Shown one piece after another: positions 47,187 to 55,048 of a DNA stretch of 64,000 bases (positions are counted from its first letter, which is position 1; each line of letters starts with the position of its first letter). The position numbers were made by a program, and so were the translations under genes. This DNA is from Neorhizobium sp. SHOUNA12A (GTDB taxonomy: Bacteria; Pseudomonadota; Alphaproteobacteria; Rhizobiales; Rhizobiaceae): positions 122,479 through 186,478 of the forward strand of contig NZ_JALBGV010000003.1 in the NCBI RefSeq assembly GCF_023006505.1. Reading direction: 5' to 3'. The notes under the pieces were generated by a model that did not search any database, had not been told where the DNA came from, and saw nothing but the letters and a program-made list of their open reading frames with translations.

Positions 47187-48574
47187 GCGGCTCTCCGCTG
47201 CTTGAGCCATTTCTCCAGGTAGTGGATGTCCGTTTCGCCCCGAGCAAAGGCTTCGTCCTCGAAGAGCGCCCGCAGGAATGGCAGGTTGGTGGAAATCCCC
47301 TCCACCCTCGTACCGGCAAGCGCCTCGCGCATCCTTGCCATTGCCTCGGCCCGCGTCGGAGCGTGGACGATCAGCTTGGCGACGAGGGAATCGTAATAGG
47401 GAGAGACCCGATAGCCGGCGTGAATATGGGTGTCCACCCGCACGCCCGGCCCTTCGGGAAGCGCAAGCTCGGTGATGGTTCCGGCCGACGGCAGGAAGCT
47501 CTCCGGAGCCTCGGCATTGATGCGGCACTCGAACGAATGGCCGCTGCAGCGGATATCGTCCTGCCGCAACTCGAGCGGAATACCCTGGGCGGCGTTGATC
47601 TGGGCATGGACGATATCGATGCCGCTGGTCATTTCCGTGACCGGATGCTCGACCTGAAGGCGCGTGTTCATCTCGATGAAATAGAACTCGCCGTCTTCAT
47701 AGAGGAACTCGAACGTTCCGACGCCACGATAGCCGATCTGCCGGCAGGCCGCCACGCAGGCAAGGCCGACCGGTCCGATCAGATCAGGCGAGATGCCGGG
47801 CGCCGGGGCCTCCTCGACCACCTTCTGGTGGCGCCGCTGCATCGAGCAATCCCGGTGCCCCAGCCAGATGGCATTGCCGTGGACGTCGCACAGGACCTGG
47901 ATTTCGATATGCCGGGGATGCTGAAGGAATTTCTCCATGTAGAGCGCGGGAGAGCCGAAGGCCTGACGCGCTTCCTCGCGGGTCAGCGCGATTGCCTCAT
48001 GCAGTGCGCCGGCCTCGGACACGACGCGCATGCCGCGGCCGCCGCCCCCGCCTGCAGCCTTGATGATGACGGGATAACCAATCTCCTGCGCAGTCCGTTC
48101 GACGGTCGCCGGCTCGTCGGGCAGCGCCGTCTGGGGACCGGGAACGCAGGGAACGCCCGCAGCGATCATCGCCCGCTTTGCCGATATCTTGTCGCCCATC
48201 GTCGAGATCGACGAAGCATCCGGCCCGATGAAGACAAGACCGGCCTTTTCGACGGCCTCCGAGAAGGCCGCGCTTTCCGACAGGAAACCGTAGCCGGGAT
48301 GAATTGCACCGGCACCGGTCAGCTCTGCCGCGAGGATGATGGCATCTTTGTTCAGATAACTTTTCGCGGCATTCGCCGGGCCGATACACAGAACGCTGTC
48401 GGCCGTCTTGCCAAATGGCGCCTGCCGGTCGGCCTCCGAGCAGATCGTTACGGCTTTCAGACCAAGCTCGCGGCAGGCGCGCTGAATGCGAAGGGCGATT
48501 TCTCCCCGGTTGGCAATCAGGACGGTATCGAAGCGGCGATTGGCCGAGGCGGTGTTTTTGGGAGGTTCGCCCAT
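47183..48574 (-). CDS. Biotin carboxylase subunit (AccC-like)
   Basis: 463 aa. ATP-grasp biotin carboxylase with FDTVLIANRGEIALRIQRAC, the glycine-rich ATP loop KAAGGGGGRGM, HIEIQVLCDVHGNAIWLGHRDCSMQRR in two blocks, and the catalytic EMNTRLQVEHPVTE. It carboxylates biotin on a carrier protein using bicarbonate and ATP. Starting one base inside the accB stop (TAATG) and overlapping the BCCP-like gene, it is a dedicated copy for this operon rather than the housekeeping acetyl-CoA carboxylase subunit. Confidence 0.93.
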   Translation of the reverse strand: MGEPPKNTASANRRFDTVLIANRGEIALRIQRACRELGLKAVTICSEADRQAPFGKTADSVLCIGPANAAKSYLNKDAIILAAELTGAGAIHPGYGFLSESAAFSEAVEKAGLVFIGPDASSISTMGDKISAKRAMIAAGVPCVPGPQTALPDEPATVERTAQEIGYPVIIKAAGGGGGRGMRVVSEAGALHEAIALTREEARQAFGSPALYMEKFLQHPRHIEIQVLCDVHGNAIWLGHRDCSMQRRHQKVVEEAPAPGISPDLIGPVGLACVAACRQIGYRGVGTFEFLYEDGEFYFIEMNTRLQVEHPVTEMTSGIDIVHAQINAAQGIPLELRQDDIRCSGHSFECRINAEAPESFLPSAGTITELALPEGPGVRVDTHIHAGYRVSPYYDSLVAKLIVHAPTRAEAMARMREALAGTRVEGISTNLPFLRALFEDEAFARGETDIHYLEKWLKQRRAA

Positions 48575-49017
48575 TACGCGATCTCCGCGAGCACGTCGCC
48601 GACTTCAACTTCCACACCATCGATCTCGGTCAGCCGCGCAACGCGACCCGCAAGCGGCGCCGCGACCGTATTGAAAACCTTCATGGCCTCGATGATGAAA
48701 AGCGTCTGCCCCTCTTCCACGAGATCGCCGATCCTGACGAACGGCTCCTGTCCGGGAGCGGATGCCCGATGCAATATGCCAAAGACCGGTGCCTTCAGCT
48801 GAAAAGCCTGTTTTGCCGAGGCCGCAGGCGACGAGCCGGAAACAGGCTTCGCTGCCGCAGCCACGGTGTCGTCCGGATCCGAAACCGGAACGACGATTGC
48901 TGCATGGCCCGCGTTGCGGAAGATCCGGACCGTGACGTCCTTTTCCGTGACCGACAACTCGGTCACATTCGATCGTCCGACAAAATCGATCAGCGTCTTT
49001 ATTTTCGACAGGTCCAT
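48574..49017 (-). CDS. Biotin carboxyl carrier protein (AccB-like)
   Basis: 147 aa from ATG 49017 (an ATG five codons upstream is equally possible). The N-terminal segment MDLSKIKTLIDFVGRSNVTE is of the AccB type, a variable Ala/Ser/Pro linker follows, and the biotinyl domain has FIIEAMKVFNTV with the biotin lysine K113. First gene of the accB-accC-BCCP'-pxpB-pxpC-pxpA operon; its promoter must lie in the 49018-49355 region. Confidence 0.92.
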   Translation of the reverse strand: MDLSKIKTLIDFVGRSNVTELSVTEKDVTVRIFRNAGHAAIVVPVSDPDDTVAAAAKPVSGSSPAASAKQAFQLKAPVFGILHRASAPGQEPFVRIGDLVEEGQTLFIIEAMKVFNTVAAPLAGRVARLTEIDGVEVEVGDVLAEIA

Positions 49018-49705
49018 CAGTGTGCTCGGCATTTCGGAATGCCGATCGCAATCCACGGAAATCGGATCTGGATCGGCTGGCCATTGCGTAACATGCCAAT
49101 CGCGAGATGGGGTCAGAAGAAGTTTCAATGACCGTCAACCGGAGCCCTCGCACGCGTCAACGAAACAGCCGGATGCGTGCCGGGAGAAGGCGACGTCATT
49201 GCCGGGCAATTTGCCCGGCGAGCCTGAAAGGACTTGCAACAGCCGCGCCCGCCGCATCGAAGACCAATACGCCAACGTCTCCGCTCGCTCGGGCACGCGC
49301 CTCCGCCTTGACAAGCTCGCCACCAAACCGGGCAAGCGCGGCATAGCGATCGTGTGATCACTACGCAGAACTCGTCGAGCCGATCCTCGTCACGGGGCAG
49401 GCGCTCATTGATGAAGGTATCCGTCAGGGTGAGTTTCGGGACGGGCCTGCGGCGGTTGCACGCGTCATACTTGCGCCTGCGTTGGCCTTGATTGTCGAAA
49501 CACTGATCCACGACGGTCGTCTCGATCTTGAAACGCCGAGATATATCGAGGCCCATCTTGATCTTGTCTTGCACGGTCTCGCGGCCGCCAGGACCTGATC
49601 AGGCGAAAAGGGTGTGTGGTCGATCCGGAAATCGACCCTCCATCGGAAGACGTCTCTTCTCGAAGTCAGAGAACAGAGGATGCGTCACGTAGCCGCCAGT
49701 GGAAA
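49018..49705. other. Intergenic region with a gene remnant
   Basis: 688 bases between the carboxylase operon and the MocR gene. It contains the operon promoter, a TGCCGGGCAA/TTTGCCCGGCGA hairpin near 49199-49218, and a TetR remnant at 49356-49598. No intact gene is seen. Confidence 0.6.
49356..49598 (+). pseudogene. TetR-family regulator, C-terminal remnant
   Basis: 81 codons open to a TGA at 49596-49598 with no start or N-terminal domain. The translation reads DHYAELVEPILVTGQAL, IDEGIRQGEFRDG, then LIVETLIHDGRLDLE and YIEAHLDLVLHGLAA. This is the helical C-terminal ligand domain of TetR-type repressors found next to RND or MFS efflux genes. No helix-turn-helix occurs upstream in any frame, so the gene is truncated. 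Confidence 0.6.
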
Positions 49706-51214
49706 CTATACGACGGTCGAAAACTTCCCGTTGTCGCTCCCCTGCCCGCCTGGAGGCCCCCCTTCGCCGATGAAGCCGAGGTATGCGCGATGCAACCTTT
49801 CCACTCCTTTGGCGAGTTGATCGACAGACATGGACGCATAGCCAAAGATATATCCGGCTCGTTCATCGCTCGGCGATGAGAACAGGCGAGCGATAGGATA
49901 GATTCCAATGTCGTGGCTTCGGGCAATATCCGCGAAACGCGCCTCTTGTCGGTAGGAGATGGTGTTGAACCAGACGACCACGTGAAGTCCGGCAGTCGTG
50001 CCGACGATCTCGATGTCGTCCATAAAAGCGCTGGCCATCGACGCTAAAAATACGGCGCGTCGCTCGGCGTTGAGCCTCCGCATCCTGCGGACATGCCGCT
50101 CGTAAGCACCGGTCTCGATCAACGCGGCGAGCGCCTCCTGCTCGAACGTGGATGTGTGCCGATCGGCAATCCGCTTGCATTCGATGAAGGCTTCGACGAG
50201 TGGATGCGGAAGTATGATGTATCCGAGCCGGAGCGTCGGCGACAGGGTTTTTGAGACCGTTCCGACATAGATGACGCGCCCTTGCCCAGAGAGATAGAGG
50301 GGCGGGATGGGGCTGACATCGTACCGATACTCGCTGTCGTAGTCATCCTCGATGACATAAGCGTTCGCCGCCATGGACCACTCCATCAAGGCTTGGCGAT
50401 GCGCAGCAGGTAAAACTCCTCCCAGAGGAAACTGGTGGCTCGGCGTCACATAGGCGACCGCGATGTCGCCAACCTCGGGAAGCTTCGTGGTATCTATGCC
50501 CTGAGCGCCACAAGGTACGGCAAGGATGTTTGCTCCGACGGCATGCATCACGTTCCTGGCCATGGCATAGCACGGATCTTCGACCACGACCCCGTCTCCG
50601 GGATTGACGAGGACCCGAGCGCAGAGGTCCAGCGCCTGCTGCGATCCGTTCACAACGATGATCTGGCCGAGATCGCAGCTGATGCCCCTTGAGCGCCAGA
50701 CATACCCCTGCAACGCCTCCCGCAAGGATAGGCTTCCAGCAGGATCATCGTATCCCAATCTGTCGCGATGCCTGAGGAAGGCGGTATTCAGCGCTTTTCG
50801 CCACGGGGCCTTTGGAAAATCCTCTGCCGCAATATCGCCGTAGCGGAAATCGAATTTGAGCGGCGGCCTTCCGGCGGTGCTGTTCGGCGGCAGAGCCATC
50901 GCACGAGTTGCATAGGCCGAAAGCCGGCGGGCGGGGATCGCCGAACAGTCGGGCGGAGCCACCTGGCTCACCCGCCCTGCCGAAGCGACACACGCTTTCC
51001 GTCCCTGCTGTACCCGGACATACCCCTCCGAAACAAGCTGGTCGAATGCGGCGGTCACCGTCGTCCTCGAAACACCCAGTTCTTCCGCAAGCGAGCGGCT
51101 TGAAGGCAGAGCGTCACCGACACCATAGACGCCAGCCTCGATCTGCTTGAGCAGGGAATGATAGATACGGCGCGTCGCTCCGGTCCTGCGAGACCCTTCT
51201 GCGTACTGGACCAA
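49706..51214 (-). CDS. MocR/PdxR-type regulator (GntR helix-turn-helix fused to aminotransferase domain)
   Basis: 502 aa. The N-terminal winged helix (LPSSRSLAEELGVSRTTVTA, residues 36-55) is joined by a linker to a fold I PLP domain (from about residue 110) with NGSQQALDLCAR, EDDYDSEYRYD and the Schiff-base lysine K312 in GTVSKTLSPTLRLGY. Such proteins sense PLP-linked amino compounds; relatives are PdxR, GabR and TauR. It is divergent from lysE and the DapA-family gene at 51342-52906 and is their likely regulator. Confidence 0.93.
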   Translation of the reverse strand: MVQYAEGSRRTGATRRIYHSLLKQIEAGVYGVGDALPSSRSLAEELGVSRTTVTAAFDQLVSEGYVRVQQGRKACVASAGRVSQVAPPDCSAIPARRLSAYATRAMALPPNSTAGRPPLKFDFRYGDIAAEDFPKAPWRKALNTAFLRHRDRLGYDDPAGSLSLREALQGYVWRSRGISCDLGQIIVVNGSQQALDLCARVLVNPGDGVVVEDPCYAMARNVMHAVGANILAVPCGAQGIDTTKLPEVGDIAVAYVTPSHQFPLGGVLPAAHRQALMEWSMAANAYVIEDDYDSEYRYDVSPIPPLYLSGQGRVIYVGTVSKTLSPTLRLGYIILPHPLVEAFIECKRIADRHTSTFEQEALAALIETGAYERHVRRMRRLNAERRAVFLASMASAFMDDIEIVGTTAGLHVVVWFNTISYRQEARFADIARSHDIGIYPIARLFSSPSDERAGYIFGYASMSVDQLAKGVERLHRAYLGFIGEGGPPGGQGSDNGKFSTVV

Positions 51215-51260
51215 TGAAAATCTCCAAAACTGGCAGTTTAATTTGTGCCAATGAACTGCA
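51205..51260. promoter_or_regulatory. Candidate MocR binding region between mocR and lysE
   Basis: ACTGGACC at 51205-51212 and ACTGGCAG at 51229-51236 are direct half-repeats 24 bases apart, resembling the ACTGGAC boxes of TauR-type MocR proteins. GCAGTT (51233-51238) and AACTGC (51254-51259) form an inverted pair. CCAATGAA also occurs twice (51211 and 51248). Confidence 0.35.
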
Positions 51261-51341
51261 ATAGGTCGCTTGCAGTCAAGACAATCGTCACCGGTAGCAA
51301 TTGCATCTTTCGATGCTGGATAGATTTAAGGGCTTCAAGGA

Positions 51342-51980
51342 ATGAATTCCGACCTGCATCAGTTGCTCATAGTCTATGCCGCATATGTCATCGCCGCTGG
51401 TAGTCCCGGCCCGAGCAACATGCGCATCATGGGCGTGGCGATGGCTCGTGGCAGAGGTGCTGCGCTCATGCTCGCCTCCGGCGTTGTCAGCGGCTCGATC
51501 TTCTGGGGTCTGATGGCCTCGACGGGCATCTCCGCCTTGCTGGCCAGGTATGCCCAGGCCCTGATCGTTCTCCAGATTTTCGGGGGCTTGTATCTGCTGT
51601 TCCTCGCCTTCAAGGCCGGACGTTCAGCGCTGACGTCGAACGAGAAGCTGGCGGCACGCATGTCGGCGGATGACGTTGCTCTTTCTCGGGCTGCTCTCTA
51701 CCAGCGGGGCCTCCTGATGCATTTGGCGAACCCGAAATCCGTGCTGGCATGGATCGCGTTGGTTACGCTGGGCATCGGCCCGAGTTCTTCGTGGGAAAGC
51801 ATCGCCGCCATATTGGGTGGCTGCGCCGTCTTGAGCGTCGTGATCTTCTGTGGCTACGCCATTGTCTTCTCCACAGCGCCGATGGTGGCTCTGTACCGCC
51901 GCTGCCGCCGTTGGATCGAAAGCCTGCTGTCGCTGTTCTTTGCGTTCGCGGGGCTGCGCATGCTGCTCTCCCGTATTTAG
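51342..51980 (+). CDS. LysE/RhtB-family amino-acid exporter
   Basis: 212 aa with five to six membrane spans. The N-terminal YAAYVIAAGSPGPSNMRIMG contains the family's GPxN motif, and LMHLANPKSVLAWIALV is the second landmark (NPK). It exports amino acids or related small solutes. It lies divergent to mocR and is followed after 17 bases by the DapA-family lyase, so transport is likely linked to that enzyme's substrate or product. No alternative start is needed. Confidence 0.9.
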   Translation: MNSDLHQLLIVYAAYVIAAGSPGPSNMRIMGVAMARGRGAALMLASGVVSGSIFWGLMASTGISALLARYAQALIVLQIFGGLYLLFLAFKAGRSALTSNEKLAARMSADDVALSRAALYQRGLLMHLANPKSVLAWIALVTLGIGPSSSWESIAAILGGCAVLSVVIFCGYAIVFSTAPMVALYRRCRRWIESLLSLFFAFAGLRMLLSRI

Positions 51981-51997
51981 TTTGGAAAGGTTGGATA

Positions 51998-52906
51998 ATG
52001 AATATGTTCAATGGCCTGTCTGCGTTTCCCCTGACCCTGACCGATGCTGAGGGGCGCATTGACGCCGAGGCGCTGGCCCGCTTTCTCGAGCGTATCCATC
52101 ACGCGGGAGCAGATTCCATCGGGTTGCTCGGCAGTACGGGCGGCTATGCATACCTCACGAAGGAAGAGCGCAAGCGTGCCGTCGCGGTTGCTGTTGAATG
52201 TATTGGCGGCAAGACTCCTCTTGTGGTGGGTGTAGGAGCATTGCGCACCGACGACGCTCAGGCTTTGGCGCGCGATGCCAAAGCCGCTGGCGCCGACGGT
52301 CTGCTCCTGGCGCCCATGTCATACGTTCCCCTGCACGAGGACGAAGTCTTTCAACACTTTGTCGCTGTGGCCGAGGCGGGGGAATTGCCTTTGTGCATCT
52401 ACAACAATCCAAGCACCACACGCTTCACATTCAGCGAGGCATTGATCGCCCGGCTGTCGGAGGTGTCCAACATCGTCGCCGTGAAAATGCCCCTGGCGGC
52501 CGGTGACGATTACGCGGGAGAACTCGCACGCCTGCGGCAGGTCACCCCTGACAGGTTCGCAATCGGATATAGCGGCGATTGGGGGGCGGTCGATGCGTTG
52601 CTTGCCGGATGTGACACCTGGTACAGCGTTGCGGCAGGCCTGCTGCCGGGCCCGGCGCTTGCGCTGACGCGTGCTGCGCGCGCCGGCGATATTGTCGAGA
52701 CCGCGCGGTTGAACAAAGCTTTCGAACCGCTCTGGACCTTGTTCAAACGCCACGGCAGCTTCCGCGTTATGTTCGTCATTGCGGACCTTCTGGGTCTGGC
52801 GCATGTGCAGCCGCCGCGTCCGATTTTGCCGTTGCCGAACGACGCCGGAGATGACGTCAGGCTGGCATTGGAGATGATCGAGGTCGCGGGCCGGCAGAGG
52901 CTTTAG
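51998..52906 (+). CDS. DapA-family lyase (second copy type)
   Basis: 302 aa from ATG 51998, GGAAAGG upstream. TIM-barrel with Y135 in LCIYNNPST and Schiff-base K163 in NIVAVKMPLA; the GSTGGY motif at 45-50 replaces the GTTGES of dihydrodipicolinate synthase, so a different 2-oxoacid reaction is expected. It differs clearly from the copy at 22274. Coupled with lysE and a MocR regulator, it may act in degradation of an amino-acid-derived compound. Confidence 0.85.
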   Translation: MNMFNGLSAFPLTLTDAEGRIDAEALARFLERIHHAGADSIGLLGSTGGYAYLTKEERKRAVAVAVECIGGKTPLVVGVGALRTDDAQALARDAKAAGADGLLLAPMSYVPLHEDEVFQHFVAVAEAGELPLCIYNNPSTTRFTFSEALIARLSEVSNIVAVKMPLAAGDDYAGELARLRQVTPDRFAIGYSGDWGAVDALLAGCDTWYSVAAGLLPGPALALTRAARAGDIVETARLNKAFEPLWTLFKRHGSFRVMFVIADLLGLAHVQPPRPILPLPNDAGDDVRLALEMIEVAGRQRL

Positions 52907-53100
52907 CGTCCCGGGCGCGGTTGGGACATCTTTCATTTATCTACTGCCTTTACTCAGCCGAGGTTCCGAGCCGGAAGAAGGCGTGGTCACGGCTCTCGAC
53001 CTTGCACCTGAAAAGGTACGGCGAGCAGAAGGAACGATGAGCAAGGTGAATGCCCGGCCGGCGGGCGGCTTGAACGGAACGGCGCTTAGTTCGGAGACAC

Positions 53101-53619
53101 TCAGGAGGAGCCGTCGAATATCTTTCGGCAGATGGCCAGCATATGCCGGTTGTAGTCTTGGTTGCGCATGGCGTTTTCAAAAATCCGACGCATGATCGGG
53201 TGCTCCCGATACTTGAGCAATGTATTCTCCCAATCGACAATCAGGTCGTCACGATCCTTCTGCGACATGCCGAGATCGATGGCCTGGTTATGGGCAATAA
53301 AGACCATGCGCGAAACCTGCCCAAACAGTCGCTTCATGAAAATAAAGGCTGCCAGATCCTCGTCCTTCCAGGAAGGGTCGATCTCGGGCGCATAAGCCTG
53401 CCTGATAACTGCTGGGGGAGCATTGATGAGCGTTTCCATAGCGCGGTCGAACTGACCTTCTGCCTGCAGGATGAAGTTGACGGCGGCAGTGTCGGATTGC
53501 TTTTTTGCCTGCCGGCGAACCAGCCGAAACTGCCGAATGGCAAGAAGTATAGCGATGGGCGTTGAGATGCTCGCGAGCGCCTGCGCCACCATCAACACGG
53601 TCTGAAGCGAAAATTGCAT
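53101..53619 (-). CDS. Membrane-anchored protein of unknown function
   Basis: 172 aa from ATG 53619, preceded by GGAGGATCAC. One N-terminal hydrophobic segment (TVLMVAQALASISTPIAILL) is followed by a basic stretch (RQFRLVRRQAKKQ) and a helical cytoplasmic domain with conserved-looking SRMVFIAHNQAIDLG and YREHPIMRRIFENAM. This layout is common in rhizobial orphans annotated as DUF-type proteins; I recognise no function. It is monocistronic, convergent to the DapA-family gene, with unassigned 194-base spacer downstream. Confidence 0.7.
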   Translation of the reverse strand: MQFSLQTVLMVAQALASISTPIAILLAIRQFRLVRRQAKKQSDTAAVNFILQAEGQFDRAMETLINAPPAVIRQAYAPEIDPSWKDEDLAAFIFMKRLFGQVSRMVFIAHNQAIDLGMSQKDRDDLIVDWENTLLKYREHPIMRRIFENAMRNQDYNRHMLAICRKIFDGSS

Positions 53620-53996
53620 GTGATCCTCCAGGAACGGCTTGCGCTTACCACGAAGCTTATGGAGGGACAACGATGGCGGCTCGTCCGACCGCCTCGGAGG
53701 CGGACGTAGACATTGGCGCGGACCAACGTTCAGCCTGCCTTAAACTCCTGAGGGAATAGAACTGGCGACCACTGCCAAAGAGCCGTCTAAATCGTAGAAC
53801 CCATTGAATAAGCCGCCCAGTTTCAGACTGCCGGCTAATGGTTTTCTTCGAGATTTCCATGAGCAATGCGCCGTCCGACAAAACCTGGCCGTACCGCCGG
53901 CTGGGCCGGCGATGGCGCCGGGCTAAGCCTCCAAAACGTTTTGGTTGACTCCCAAAACGTTTTGGAGGATGTTTATTTCAATTCGGGAGGAAGATC
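53620..53996. promoter_or_regulatory. Promoter region of the lacI-sugar ABC operon
   Basis: 377 bases without a convincing gene. The left part holds the promoter of the unknown membrane protein; a 28-codon frame at 53674 has a ribosome site but no recognisable product. The right part ends in the double LacI operator at 53931-53965 and the GGGAGGA ribosome site for the LacI gene. Confidence 0.6.
53931..53965. promoter_or_regulatory. Paired LacI operators, two perfect 14-bp palindromes
   Basis: CCAAAACGTTTTGG occurs at 53931-53944 and again at 53952-53965, centre to centre 21 bp (two helical turns), just before the LacI gene. Central CG and AAAACGTTTT half-sites are the standard LacI/GalR form, so the gene at 53997 almost certainly regulates itself and the downstream transporter through these two sites. 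Confidence 0.88.
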
Positions 53997-55007
53997 TTGG
54001 CAAATCTGAAACAGCTGGCACATTCGCTCGGACTGTCGATTACCACTGTGTCCCGAGCACTTGATGGCTATTCCGACGTGTCCGCGGCCACCCGCGAGCG
54101 GGTTCGCGAGGCGGCAGAGGCCGCAGGTTATCGGCCGAATGCCTCCGCTCGTCGGTTGCGCAAGCAGCGCGCGGAACTGGTCGCCGTGACGCTGCCGAGT
54201 GACCCTGGCCACGTCGGCCCTCCTCATTTCCTCGACATGTTGTCAGGCTGCGCCGAACATCTCGCTACGGCCGGTCTCAATCTCGTCATCGCGCCTGTGC
54301 CGCGGGGTGTCAGCGAACTTGAAATATGCCAGCGCTTCGTCGACGGGCGCCGCGTCGATGCCATGCTGCTGGTCCGCACCAAACGAAAGGACGAGCGCGT
54401 CGAATACCTCCAGTCGCGGGGCATTCCCTTCGTCACCAACGGCCGCACCGAAAGCCTGATTCCCCATCCGTTCATCGACGGCGACGGTTTTGCCGGGTTC
54501 CGCGCCGCAACGTTGCGCTTCCATGCAGCGGGGCATCGGCGCATCGGCCATATCGCCGGACCGCAGGAATATTACTTCGCGCATGTCCGTCGCCGCGGTT
54601 GGCAGGCGGCGATGGAGGAATGCGGGCTTGCGACCGATCTCTGCGCCGAAGGAGCGCCGCTCGAACAGGGCGGTTATCTCGCAGCGCTGGAACTTCTGCG
54701 CCAGCCGTCGCGTCCGACGGCCCTTGTCTGCGCCACCGACGAAATGGCGATCGGCGCGCTTCGGGCACTGCGCGAAGTCGACGGCGGCAGCCAGATCAGC
54801 ATCGTGGGGCATGACGACCTGTCGATGGGCGCCTTCACCAGCCCGCCGCTTTCGACCATGCGCATGACCGGCGAGAACCTCGGCGCGACCTTCGCGTCGC
54901 TGCTCCTGCGCGCCATCGCCGGAGAGCCCGCCGAAGACCTTCAGGAGCTTCACGCGATCGAATTTGTCGACCGCGACAGCCACCGCCGCCCGCCCGTGGC
55001 CGCATAG
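53997..55007 (+). CDS. LacI-family repressor of the sugar ABC operon
   Basis: 336 aa, TTG start six bases after GGGAGGA. The helix-turn-helix NLKQLAHSLGLSITTVSRAL and hinge helix (RPNASARRLRKQ) are standard. The sensor domain has VTNGRTESLIPHPFIDGDG, PTALVCATDEMAIGALRAL and ISIVGHDDLSMGAFTSP. In rhizobia this group includes the AglR/ThuR-like repressors of alpha-glucoside operons. It is the first gene of the 53997-60557 operon and has two palindromic operators immediately upstream. Confidence 0.93.
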   Translation: MANLKQLAHSLGLSITTVSRALDGYSDVSAATRERVREAAEAAGYRPNASARRLRKQRAELVAVTLPSDPGHVGPPHFLDMLSGCAEHLATAGLNLVIAPVPRGVSELEICQRFVDGRRVDAMLLVRTKRKDERVEYLQSRGIPFVTNGRTESLIPHPFIDGDGFAGFRAATLRFHAAGHRRIGHIAGPQEYYFAHVRRRGWQAAMEECGLATDLCAEGAPLEQGGYLAALELLRQPSRPTALVCATDEMAIGALRALREVDGGSQISIVGHDDLSMGAFTSPPLSTMRMTGENLGATFASLLLRAIAGEPAEDLQELHAIEFVDRDSHRRPPVAA

Positions 55008-55048
55008 ACAGCAGTGCATTCAAGACGAATAAAATGAAGGAGGAGAAG

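Noticed and set aside
49199..49218. TGCCGGGCAA/TTTGCCCGGCGA hairpin considered as a terminator
   Set aside because: It has no T-run and does not follow any intact gene.
49107..49346. Short frames upstream of the TetR remnant
   Set aside because: They do not continue the TetR protein in any frame and have no family resemblance; they are not treated as the missing N-terminus.
53657..53881. 74-codon minus-strand frame, and a 28-codon plus-strand frame starting at 53674
   Set aside because: Neither shows recognisable protein features; only the 28-codon frame has a ribosome site. They lie in a promoter region and are not supported as genes.
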